7,135 nucleotides of DNA from Deltaproteobacteria bacterium (GCA_016194725.1 JACQAW010000308.1:1-7135), one strand, 5' to 3'; positions 1 through 5,589 are shown, numbered from the stretch's first letter. Notes: a model not told the origin generated them from the sequence alone. Made by a program: numbers and translations.

Positions 1-701
1 AGGAGGTCCTTCATGCTGCTGATCTTCTTGTCATAGATCAGGATGTAAGGGCTATCGAGCGAGACTTCCATCTTCTCTGGATTGGTGACGAAGTAAGGAG
101 ACAGGTAGCCGCGGTCGAATTGCATGCCTTCGACAACGTCGAGCGTCGTTTCAGCAGTCTTGCTTTCTTCAACGGTGATCACGCCTTCTTTGCCAACCTT
201 CTGCATCGCTTCAGCGATGATGTTGCCGATGGTGGAGTCGTTGTTGGCCGAGATGGTCGCGACCTGAGCGATTTCTTTTTCGCTCTTGCAAGGCTTCGAG
301 ATCTTCTTGAGCTCTTCGATGATCTTTTCCACGGCCTTATCGATGCCGCGCTTCAGATCCATTGGGTTGTGGCCGGCAGCAACGATCTTCGCGCCTTCGC
401 GATAGATTGCCTGAGCCAACACGGTAGCAGTCGTCGTGCCGTCGCCAGCATCGTCGTTGGTCTTGGAAGCAACTTCCTTAACCATCTGCGCGCCCATGTT
501 TTCAAACTTGTTTTCGAGTTCGATTTCCTTGGCAACGGTCACGCCGTCCTTCGTCACGCTTGGCGCGCCGAAAGCACGTTCGATGACGACATTGCGGCCC
601 TTGGGGCCCAGGGTCACTTTCACTGCGTCAGCGAGAACGTTGACACCGTGAAGGATGGCCGTACGAGCCGATTCCGAAAAACGTAATTCTTTAGCAGACA
701 T
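1..701 (-). CDS. groEL: 60 kDa chaperonin GroEL, N-terminal part (cut by window edge)
   Basis: GroEL forms the double-ring ATP-driven chamber that folds cytosolic proteins together with GroES. The reverse strand reads from an ATG at 701-699 for about 233 codons without a stop to the left edge, so the usual roughly 310 C-terminal residues lie outside the window. Visible family hallmarks are the nucleotide-binding LGPKGRNV at residues 31-38, KDGVTVAKEIELENKFENMGAQ at about 51-72, and the GDGTTT signature at 86-91 with the catalytic-site aspartate D87. The apical-domain segment DRGYLSPYFVTNPE lies near residues 196-209. A Shine-Dalgarno AAGGAG (complement of about 711-716) sits 8-9 bases before the ATG. 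It lies 24 bp downstream of groES on the same strand, the standard groES-groEL operon order, and is probably transcribed from the heat-shock-like promoter upstream of groES. Identity is essentially certain. Confidence 0.98.
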   Translation of the reverse strand, partial: MSAKELRFSESARTAILHGVNVLADAVKVTLGPKGRNVVIERAFGAPSVTKDGVTVAKEIELENKFENMGAQMVKEVASKTNDDAGDGTTTATVLAQAIYREGAKIVAAGHNPMDLKRGIDKAVEKIIEELKKISKPCKSEKEIAQVATISANNDSTIGNIIAEAMQKVGKEGVITVEESKTAETTLDVVEGMQFDRGYLSPYFVTNPEKMEVSLDSPYILIYDKKISSMKDL

Positions 702-725
702 ATTGTTTGTCTCCTTGATTCTTAA

Positions 726-1013
726 TTAGTGAATAATACCGAGGACGTCATCTTCACGCATGATGAGATAATCGTCGCCGTCGACCTTGATTTCGGTGCC
801 CGAATATTTGCCGAAAAGGATCTTGTCGCCCTTTTTGACTTCGAGCTGCAGAACCTTGCCATCTTCAGTGCGACGGCCGCTGCCAGCAGCAACCACTTCA
901 CCCTGAGCTGGTTTTTCTTTCGCGGAATCAGGAATAATGATTCCGCCCTTGGTCTTTTCTTCTTCGCCAAGACGCTTGACGAGAATTCTGTCGTGCAAAG
1001 GCTTAACTTGCAT
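726..1013 (-). CDS. groES: 10 kDa co-chaperonin GroES
   Basis: GroES is the heptameric lid that closes the GroEL chamber. The 95-aa product has the normal family length. It opens with the typical MQVKPLHDRILVKRL and carries the mobile loop that docks on GroEL, with the hydrophobic GGIII at residues 23-27 followed by PDSAKEKP. It ends with the conserved YLIMREDDVLGII-type C-terminus. The start is fixed by a consensus AGGAGG (complement of 1019-1024) five bases before the ATG. It is the first gene of the operon with groEL, 24 bp upstream of it. A long leader of about 140 nt separates it from the sigma32-like promoter. No CIRCE inverted repeat was found in the leader, so HrcA control is not supported by the sequence. 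Confidence 0.98.
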   Translation of the reverse strand: MQVKPLHDRILVKRLGEEEKTKGGIIIPDSAKEKPAQGEVVAAGSGRRTEDGKVLQLEVKKGDKILFGKYSGTEIKVDGDDYLIMREDDVLGIIH

Positions 1014-1164
1014 AAGAGCCTCCTATAAAAGGTTGTTAATACACATTATTTCGCCCGGGCTGGCTCAAACGAGGCCAACCAGCAGGCGGCTGCTCAACAC
1101 ATTGGTGCTGAATAGATTGATGTCAAGTCGCAGACCTAGCACACGCTCAACATTTCGTAAGTTT

Positions 1165-1194
1165 AATATGGGGACTGCCGGTCGAATGTCAAAG
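1165..1194 (-). promoter_or_regulatory. Candidate heat-shock (sigma32-like) promoter of groES-groEL
   Basis: Read on the reverse strand, CTTTGACA (around 1194-1187) is followed after 13 bases by CCCCATATT (1173-1165). CCCCAT-T is the sigma32 -10 consensus, and the -35 resembles CTTGAA while also containing a perfect sigma70 TTGACA. An ATATTA overlapping the -10 at 17-bp spacing could allow housekeeping sigma70 use as well. Predicted transcription starts near 1155-1158, giving a leader of about 140 nt before groES. The assignment rests on motif match and position only. Confidence 0.6.
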
Positions 1195-1207
1195 TCAGGC
1201 GATAATG

Positions 1208-1236
1208 TTGACAAATACAATCGGAATTGATATACG
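1208..1236 (+). promoter_or_regulatory. Sigma70-type promoter of the 304-aa exported protein gene
   Basis: A perfect -35 TTGACA (1208-1213) is separated by 17 bases from TATACG (1231-1236), a good -10. Transcription would start near 1242-1244, leaving a short leader of about 15 nt before the ATG at 1258. This excludes the upstream GTG at 1237 as a start, because it would not be transcribed. The promoter lies back-to-back with the groES promoter, with only about 13 bp between the two -35 regions. Confidence 0.6.
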
Positions 1237-1257
1237 GTGCGTCAAGAGGTGATGAGT

Positions 1258-2172
1258 ATGGGAACTTTTACAAATAAGCCCTTTGGATTCCGAATGTTAG
1301 GAACGTTCGCTCCGACGATGCTGCTGCTCAGCATGTCGGCTAGCGCGTTCGCCGGAATGCAAGTGGTCTACATCGACGGCAAGTCGAAAGAAGCCAATTC
1401 CCACGCCCCACAGGTTTTTCAGGCCACCGAAGAAGACGGCACCGCGAAGGTCATTCGAGCCAATACTAAAGTGGACGAGCAGAAGCCCGCCGAGGAATTT
1501 ATCAAGTCCGAGCCAGTAGCCGAAGCGCCGGCCCCCGCACCGGTGCAAGCCGCTCCCGTGAAAAAGGCGCCTGCCGCTCCAGCCAAGTTTTCAGCTCCCG
1601 CCGTGGTAGCCGAACCCGCAACGCCAAGTCCTGAAGCCATCGAGCTGGCCGAGATCAAGAGACACAATGCCGAGCTGCAGAAACGCCTCGAAGTTCTGGA
1701 GCAGGCTAGAGCCGCTCAAAAAATCGAAGCTGCCAAAGAAGCCAAGGCAGCCCAGGCTCCAGCTCCGGCTGACGTGACTGAAGAAGCGGCAAATGCCCAG
1801 GACGTGGCTCCAGGAGCCGATACCAAGGAAGAAATGAAGGCCGAAGACGTCGTGGAATCGAGCACCTCGCCTGCCGATCTGCTCGACCAGCGCGTTAAAG
1901 AAAAACGCCAGGTTTCAAAAGCCGCGAAGGCTGAGCTGGCCGTGCAGCAGACCGCCGAGCAGAAGCAAAAAGAACTGCGCGAAAAAAGCGGAAAGTTCGA
2001 CCAGGTGCCCGATCAGCACATCAAAGACATCGCCCAGCGCCTGAAGTACACCAACGAGATTCTTAAGCGTTTCGGCCGAGCGTACGATTACCGCCTGATG
2101 ACCCTTGCTGAGTTCAAAAAGACGCTCAACGAGCTGGAACAGGTCGAAGAAAAAACCAAGTCGGCGAACTGA
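1258..2172 (+). CDS. Exported Ala/Pro-rich coiled-coil protein, unknown function
   Basis: I do not recognise the family. The 304-aa product starts with a basic stretch, then a hydrophobic segment ending SASAFAG (about residues 27-33), a Sec signal peptide with likely cleavage after AFA. A short polar domain (about 34-88) follows, then an Ala/Pro/Lys-rich linker (about 89-124, PAPAPVQAAPVKKAPAAP type). Next come Glu/Lys/Ala-rich heptad-like helices (about 125-170 and again about 215-250). The conserved-looking C-terminal segment contains DQHIKDIAQRLKYTNEILKRF and LAEFKKTLNELEQ. The linker and coils suggest a periplasm- or envelope-spanning protein. The ATG at 1258 is preferred because AAGAGGTG (1244-1251) sits at correct spacing and the promoter's predicted start lies beyond the in-frame GTG at 1237. 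It is divergent from groES, and tRNA-Phe follows 52 bp after its stop with no obvious terminator between. Confidence 0.85.
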   Translation: MGTFTNKPFGFRMLGTFAPTMLLLSMSASAFAGMQVVYIDGKSKEANSHAPQVFQATEEDGTAKVIRANTKVDEQKPAEEFIKSEPVAEAPAPAPVQAAPVKKAPAAPAKFSAPAVVAEPATPSPEAIELAEIKRHNAELQKRLEVLEQARAAQKIEAAKEAKAAQAPAPADVTEEAANAQDVAPGADTKEEMKAEDVVESSTSPADLLDQRVKEKRQVSKAAKAELAVQQTAEQKQKELREKSGKFDQVPDQHIKDIAQRLKYTNEILKRFGRAYDYRLMTLAEFKKTLNELEQVEEKTKSAN

Positions 2173-2224
2173 GTGTTGCGTTTCCGCAAAAGTGGTGGCA
2201 ATTCTGTGGCTCATCAAATGGTGT

Positions 2225-2300
2225 GCCCAGATAGCTCAGTCGGTAGAGCAGCGCCCTGAAAAGGCGCGTGTCGCTGGTTCGATTCCGGCTCTGGGCACCA
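2225..2300 (+). tRNA. tRNA-Phe (anticodon GAA)
   Basis: This is a complete 76-nt cloverleaf. The acceptor GCCCAGA (2225-2231) pairs with TCTGGGC (2290-2296), followed by discriminator A and an encoded CCA (2298-2300). The D arm is GCTC/GAGC around AGTCGGTA. The anticodon stem GCGCC/GGCGC encloses the loop CTGAAAA, giving anticodon GAA, which decodes phenylalanine codons. The variable region is GTGTC, and the T arm GCTGG/CCGGC encloses TTCGATT. It probably lacks its own strong promoter and could be read from the upstream gene. The immediate 3' flank is AT-rich, without a clear intrinsic terminator. The 3' half is the source of at least five repeated fragments further along the window, as expected of a tRNA gene used as an integration site. 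Confidence 0.97.
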
Positions 2301-2340
2301 CCTACTAACCTTCATAAAAAATAATCAAAAAATTAGAACA

Positions 2341-2511
2341 CCAGATTCCAAAAGCCGGAATCGAACGCGAAGGCGCGGCCGCGATGGCTCGCAACGCGAG
2401 CTAGCGCGGCAAGTTGCGCAGGATGCGCAACTTAGCAACTGAGGGGAGCCTACGCAGGGAAGGAGCGGGACGCGACTGACCGAAGTAGGTCGATTCCGGC
2501 TCTGGGCACCA
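2341..2511. other. Hairpin-rich structured element next to tRNA-Phe
   Basis: This segment has no convincing ORF but is packed with inverted repeats. An outer 12-bp perfect stem, AGCCGGAATCGA (2353-2364) with TCGATTCCGGCT (2490-2501), is extended by CCAG/CTGG (2341-2344 and 2502-2505). Inside it are a hairpin CCGCG-atg-GCTCGC-aac-GCGAGC-tag-CGCGG (2379-2409), a perfect 10-bp hairpin AAGTTGCGCA-gga-TGCGCAACTT (2411-2433), and a small GACC/GGTC hairpin near 2479-2490. The right arm of the outer stem is itself a tRNA-Phe T-arm copy, and the left arm is an inverted copy of it. It could be a small structured RNA, a folded-DNA recombination site or a decayed palindromic repeat. Function is unknown. 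Confidence 0.55.
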
Positions 2512-2553
2512 CCTTCTAAACTTAAATAAACACCAATCAAATAATAAGAACAC
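2490..2553 (+). repeat. tRNA-Phe 3'-end copy with extended flank (copy 2)
   Basis: Positions 2490-2514 match tRNA-Phe 2279-2303 perfectly over 25 bp (T loop, acceptor 3' strand, CCA and the next CCT). Similarity continues with gaps through an AT-rich tail: both copies share CTAA, ATAAA, AATCAAA and AGAACAC in order, ending near 2342 and 2553. The repeat unit is therefore about 64 bp and includes flank beyond the tRNA, as an attachment site would. Confidence 0.8.
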
Positions 2554-2597
2554 GGGGTGGAAATGGAACGACTTATGAGTCGAACTGGGGGCACTCT

Positions 2598-2720
2598 ATG
2601 GTCATCGTTAAACAGGTATTCGACTTCGTTTGGAAGCAGTGTGGCGAAAAGGCGCTGCTTTTTGCGTGGACCAATCTATGGTTCCTTCGTGCCATGATGC
2701 TGCCTCTCTGGGCCCGTTGA
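2598..2720 (+). CDS. Possible small ORF, 40 aa, unknown
   Basis: An ATG at 2598 opens a 40-codon frame ending in TGA at 2718-2720. The product begins MVIVKQVFDFVWKQCGEKAL and continues with a Trp/Leu/Met-rich stretch ending WAR. GGGGG at about 2586-2591 lies six to seven bases before the ATG and could act as a weak ribosome-binding site. The composition, with four Trp and a hydrophobic C-terminal half, would fit a small membrane-associated peptide, but also a chance ORF or a gene fragment. I do not recognise it. It is the only plausible coding content between the structured element and the secreted-protein gene. Confidence 0.22.
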   Translation: MVIVKQVFDFVWKQCGEKALLFAWTNLWFLRAMMLPLWAR

Positions 2721-2882
2721 AGTTTTGTGCACCGTCGAAAGAATGCAGGTCGTCTGAGCAGTTGACTTAGGTTGCCTTGGTTAAGCGCTCACGACACTCG
2801 CACGAAATCCGGTCTTCTCTCGTAAGGCTATGGCTGCTTGATATCATGCAGTGAATGGCATCGGGTTTGCTTCATATTTGCC
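2721..2882. other. Intergenic segment upstream of the secreted-protein gene
   Basis: No gene is recognised here. A TATCAT at 2842-2847 lies 36 bases before the ATG at 2883 and could be a -10 element, but no good -35 is found 16-18 bases upstream of it. TTGACT at 2762-2767 has no matching -10. The promoter of the following gene is therefore unresolved. Confidence 0.3.
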
Positions 2883-3659
2883 ATGAAACGACTCAAGCTC
2901 CTGGCGCTGATTCCAATGGCCGCGTTCGCTGGCTCTTTCGCGTCAGCTCAAACCACCGAGCCTCTTATTCGAGAATCTCAGCTCATGGGGGTCTATCAGT
3001 CCTGTTTCCTGGCCCAGTCCGAAGAGCTGCACTCTGCGGTCTTCAAATCAGAATCGTACTACGATCGCCGAGTGGGAACGGAGAAAAGCAGCTACGTTAA
3101 TCCTTTTATCGGCGCCGCGCACCTGAACGTGGTGAAGACGATCCGCGGAGTCGGTGGGATCTATGACCGCGTCCAGTATTATGAACTCGCGTATGAATTT
3201 GAATATCGGAATGGCCGCATAGTCGTTGAGGCCAGGAATTACTCCTCACTTGATTGCAGGTGGGATGGGGAGTGCGATACTGTCGACCTGGTTCGAATGA
3301 AACCTTTTTATCTTCCGTTCTATAAATATAAAACGCAAAAGCGAGTCGCAGAAGATTATGTCAAAGGCGGACTTCAGCTGATGACCTATCAAGGACCAAG
3401 CAGGATTCCATTTCAAAACGACGACACCGGCCGCCCGATTCTGGGTACCTCTGGAAAACCAATCGAGTTCGACGTGGATTCCTACAAGCAATGTCTCAAG
3501 AGGGGAGTCGCGAGCTTCGATGTGGTCAACCGCAAGGCCGCCAAGCAGGCTGCCGCTGGCGAAGTTGCAGCGGTGGAAGATGGCGGAGCGCCGAAACTCA
3601 TTGCTCCTGCTCAGCCTTCTCCCCGGCCGGGTCGGCCGCTTTCAGTGACGAGACTTTGA
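2883..3659 (+). CDS. Secreted/periplasmic protein, unknown function (258 aa)
   Basis: I do not recognise the family. The ATG at 2883 is chosen over the longer TTG-initiated frame because it begins a textbook Sec signal peptide: MKRLK, then LLALIPMAAFAGSF, then ASA-Q, with cleavage predicted near residue 22/23. The mature part is polar and tyrosine-rich. It has four cysteines, C41, C125, C131 (in LDCRWDGEC) and C204, which could form two disulfides in an oxidising compartment. Repeated Tyr clusters (QYYELAYEFEY near 98-108, PFYLPFYKYK near 141-150) look beta-strand-like. The tail from about residue 215 is low-complexity, Ala/Glu then Pro-rich, and probably disordered. No clear Shine-Dalgarno precedes the start. 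It is the only intact gene in the segment between tRNA copies 2 and 3, so it is probably cargo. Confidence 0.75.
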   Translation: MKRLKLLALIPMAAFAGSFASAQTTEPLIRESQLMGVYQSCFLAQSEELHSAVFKSESYYDRRVGTEKSSYVNPFIGAAHLNVVKTIRGVGGIYDRVQYYELAYEFEYRNGRIVVEARNYSSLDCRWDGECDTVDLVRMKPFYLPFYKYKTQKRVAEDYVKGGLQLMTYQGPSRIPFQNDDTGRPILGTSGKPIEFDVDSYKQCLKRGVASFDVVNRKAAKQAAAGEVAAVEDGGAPKLIAPAQPSPRPGRPLSVTRL

Positions 3660-3767
3660 AACACTAACGTTTTCCGGCTCCTGGCGGTTGTCCCGGGGGA
3701 ACTGCCAGCGGACGCCGAACTTGTCGATCATCCAGCCGCAATGCACGGGCTTGCCGCTGCCGACGTT
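3642..3767 (-). pseudogene. C-terminal remnant of a VOC-family (PhnB-like) protein
   Basis: On the reverse strand a 41-codon open stretch reads GSGKPVHCGWMIDKFGVRWQF over its core (about 3758-3699). The CGW-DKFGV-WQ pattern is the typical C-terminal strand of PhnB-like / '3-demethylubiquinone methyltransferase-type' proteins of the vicinal-oxygen-chelate fold. An in-frame TAA at 3770-3768 directly precedes it, and no matching upstream part was seen in other frames, so roughly the last quarter of the gene is all that remains. Its right half overlaps the 3' end of the secreted-protein gene on the opposite strand. The family call rests on a short motif and should be treated as moderate. Confidence 0.45.
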
Positions 3768-4033
3768 TTAGCATTTGTTACTACTGCGGATTACAAACAG
3801 CGAATCGCCGCACATAAGAACGACGAGATCGGCCAGGAGTTCCCGAAACATAGGGACTTGATCGGTGGGGGAGTGGGGGAGCCGAGAAGCCCCCCACCCA
3901 GTCGCGAATACGATCCAGCGGCTGCCAGCGTGGCTCGCAGCGCCCGTGCCCCGTTGGGTGCCGGGCGAACAGCAGGCAAGCTGTGACGCGCCTTATAAAT
4001 CGACAATAGTATATTGGTATTGAGGAACTTCCT
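3768..4033. other. Apparently non-coding, degraded segment
   Basis: No gene is recognised. Open stretches exist on both strands (plus strand to 3986, minus strand from about 4006) but overlap each other and neither matches a known family. The plus-strand reading around 3777-3865 looks rather protein-like and may be gene debris. A GC-rich inverted repeat GGTGGGGG / CCCCCACC (3864-3871 and 3891-3898, 19-base loop) is present without a T-run, so it is not a standard terminator. Confidence 0.3.
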
Positions 4034-4118
4034 GCCGCTGAACGAAAGTCATTTTAGCACGTTCTGAAAGAAACCGTGTCTGCGGTATGTTCCAGGCTCT
4101 GGGCACCACCTTCTAAAC
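4034..4118 (+). pseudogene. Degenerate near-full-length tRNA-Phe relic (copy 3) with flank
   Basis: From GCC at 4034 to CCA ending at 4108 this stretch aligns with all of tRNA-Phe at almost the same length (75 against 76 nt). Landmarks fall in register: AGTC of the D loop (4047-4050), AGCA (about 4056-4059), the anticodon-loop CTGAAA (4064-4069), GTGTC of the variable region (4076-4080), TTCC (about 4090-4093), and then a perfect GGCTCTGGGCACCA. The 5' half is badly eroded and cannot fold. From GGCTCTGGGC through CCTTCTAAAC (4095-4118) it is identical over 24 bp to copy 2 (2498-2521), including ten bases past the CCA that differ from the live tRNA's flank. Confidence 0.65.
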
Positions 4119-4151
4119 CTGCGACCAACTTTCAAACAATAATAGGCATCG

Positions 4152-4164
4152 TGGGCACCACTTT
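4152..4164 (+). repeat. tRNA-end junction repeat (copy 3b)
   Basis: TGGGCACCACTTT is identical to 5634-5646 and contains the tRNA-Phe acceptor end TGGGCACCA. The CCA ends 52 bp after that of copy 3. Three bases further begins the stop codon (complement of 4168-4170) of the minus-strand DUF3592-like gene. Weak similarity to the second junction extends upstream: TA-GC-ATC precedes both. Confidence 0.6.
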
Positions 4165-4167
4165 CAG

Positions 4168-5517
4168 TCAGGGAAAAGGAAAAGTCAGGCCAACAATCCC
4201 GGCGAATATGGCGCTGCCCCCGACAACTACGACCGTATGCATGAGATCCAGGTGATAAGATTGTGCCTGATGTATCGCGATGGCGCCGCCGATGATCGCC
4301 ATGACGAGAAACTTGATCCTGACCCGGCGCCAGTCTTTATCGCCTTCCGCGGACTTCGCAGCGGCCTGAGTAATTTCGGCGGGGGTTCTCGGGTCTGGCG
4401 GGGCTTTTTCGGTCGAACTTTTGAGCTCCAGGTGCAAGCCGGTGGTTCTTGCCAGATCTTCGGCGAAATCCAGAGCGTCTCTTGGTACGTCTTCGCCCGG
4501 CTGATTTCGCGACCAGGTATCCATCACCATGACCGAATCTTTTTCCGAGATCGGAATCAGCTCAACGCGCCAGGCGACCGAGCCGGTTTGCTCGCGAAAC
4601 AGCGTCGACAGCCTGACGTGCCCGAAGCTCGAGAAAGGCCAGACTCTCCTGGAATGCGAAAGCAAAGGCACGAACGCATGGCGATACGTTTCGCGAACCG
4701 CCCGTCCGGCTGGGTCGACTACAACCTTGATTTTCGGAAACAGCGAATAAAAACCACCGACCAGAGACAGCAGGCAGCCCACGAGGAGCAGGAACACCAG
4801 GGTAACCCACCTGACGGGCTCGCCCGGCGCTTGTCGCGTGGCCAGCAGAAGCATCGTCAATCCGATTCCGAGAAGCACGAGACCGACGACGTTGAGCAGC
4901 CACATCCACGACATTCGCGGCCCCCTGAGGGCGAAAGCCGCAAGTCCCAGGCCCACTAGCGAGAAGCAGCAGCAGAAATAGAACGGCACGCCGAAATCCC
5001 AGAGCCACGATGGCGCAATGCAATCTTTGTTGTTGAGGATCGAGCTTTCAGGTTTTTTCGGGTCATAGTGGATGCTCACGGGCTCATTCACCAGGTAGCT
5101 GATGGTCTCCTCGAACTTTGGCCGGCGAATTCTCAGAGAGGGCGCAAGTGCCGCGATTTTTTTCTCGAAGTAATCGTAATAGTCCGAATCATAGGCTTGC
5201 CCGTCGATCGACAGGCGATCACCCTTGAATTCCCTCTCTGCTACCTTATAGCGGTACTCGCCCCACACGAGGAAGCGGTTCGACCTTTTGCCGGATCTTG
5301 CATTCTTGATTCTGAGATTCTCGAGGCGCCCCTGAGCCACCGGCCAGGCGAGCATTTCAGCTCGCTGCATACGAATCTGGTCCGGAGTGGGCTCGACGAG
5401 AAATTCGCGAAACGAAGCGGCCATTCCCGACAAAATACCAGCCGACACCAGTGCGGCCGCTAGCCTGCCCCAGACCCACCCGGGATGTTCCATGATGTAT
5501 GAAGGCAGCGTATCCAT
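4168..5517 (-). CDS. Multi-pass membrane protein with DUF3592-like domain
   Basis: This 449-aa product has one N-terminal membrane segment (about residues 17-35). A DUF3592-like extracytoplasmic domain follows (about 55-165), with WPVAQGRLENL near 58-68, YRYKV near 88-92 and VSIHYDPKKPESSILN near 147-162, the hallmark ending of the family. Three membrane helices come next (about 177-197, 204-226, 236-260), then a soluble domain (about 265-395) containing a WPFSSFGHVRL segment, and two C-terminal helices (about 400-418 and 426-447). The family is of unknown function. The length and the extra C-terminal domain exceed a minimal DUF3592 protein. Neither the ATG at 5517 nor the alternative at 5493 has a clear Shine-Dalgarno, so the start is uncertain. 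The stop lies three bases from a tRNA-end junction, and a tRNA-Phe relic lies just upstream of the start, so the gene fills its repeat-bounded segment exactly. Confidence 0.8.
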   Translation of the reverse strand: MDTLPSYIMEHPGWVWGRLAAALVSAGILSGMAASFREFLVEPTPDQIRMQRAEMLAWPVAQGRLENLRIKNARSGKRSNRFLVWGEYRYKVAEREFKGDRLSIDGQAYDSDYYDYFEKKIAALAPSLRIRRPKFEETISYLVNEPVSIHYDPKKPESSILNNKDCIAPSWLWDFGVPFYFCCCFSLVGLGLAAFALRGPRMSWMWLLNVVGLVLLGIGLTMLLLATRQAPGEPVRWVTLVFLLLVGCLLSLVGGFYSLFPKIKVVVDPAGRAVRETYRHAFVPLLSHSRRVWPFSSFGHVRLSTLFREQTGSVAWRVELIPISEKDSVMVMDTWSRNQPGEDVPRDALDFAEDLARTTGLHLELKSSTEKAPPDPRTPAEITQAAAKSAEGDKDWRRVRIKFLVMAIIGGAIAIHQAQSYHLDLMHTVVVVGGSAIFAGIVGLTFPFP

Positions 5518-5525
5518 AAGTTAAA

Positions 5526-5589
5526 GTTAGCATGGTTGAGCGACGTCAGATAGGCGCGTGTCGCTGGTTCGATTCCGGCTCTGGGCACA
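5526..5589 (+). pseudogene. tRNA-Phe relic with perfect 37-bp 3' match (copy 4, att-like)
   Basis: Positions 5552-5588 are identical to tRNA-Phe 2262-2298: the 3' anticodon stem, variable loop, whole T arm, acceptor 3' strand and first bases of the end. The match breaks inside CCA (CAC then A, with one C missing). Similarity continues upstream with gaps: GGTTGAGC (5534-5541) corresponds to the D-arm GGTAGAGC, and TTAGC (5527-5531) to TAGC. The 5' acceptor strand and 5' anticodon stem are lost, so it is not a functional tRNA. It is the best-preserved copy and the best candidate for the distal attachment site. It also occupies the upstream region of the minus-strand DUF3592-like gene. Confidence 0.8.

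Noticed and set aside
120..686. Plus-strand ORF of 188 codons at the left edge
   Set aside because: It is antisense to groEL, whose frame is unmistakable.
1025..1164. Possible CIRCE element in the groES leader
   Set aside because: AGCAC/GTGCT-like half sites occur (around 1135-1142 and 1105-1112) but not as a properly oriented TTAGCACTC-N9-GAGTGCTAA inverted repeat.
2325..2594. Minus-strand ORF across the structured element
   Set aside because: Its translation is Ser/Arg/Cys-rich low-information sequence produced by the hairpins and the tRNA repeat, with no ribosome-binding site.
3864..3898. Intrinsic terminator
   Set aside because: The GC stem has a 19-base loop and no T-run on either strand.
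3741..3986. Plus-strand ORF with a protein-like stretch near 3777-3865
   Set aside because: No family recognised and no ribosome-binding site. It overlaps the VOC remnant, and its C-terminal half is low-complexity, so it is treated as debris and not annotated as a gene.
4095..4164. Integron attC site
   Set aside because: The tRNA-derived boxes are direct repeats. No RYYYAAC/GTTRRRY pairs or imperfect palindrome of attC type were found, and no integron integrase is present.
4237..4959. Long plus-strand ORF of 240 codons
   Set aside because: It lies entirely within the minus-strand DUF3592-like gene. Its translation is Arg/His/Gln-rich and resembles no family, as expected of an antisense shadow in GC-rich DNA.
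5552..5589. Second functional tRNA-Phe gene
   Set aside because: The 5' acceptor strand and 5' anticodon stem are missing and the CCA is broken, so no cloverleaf can form.
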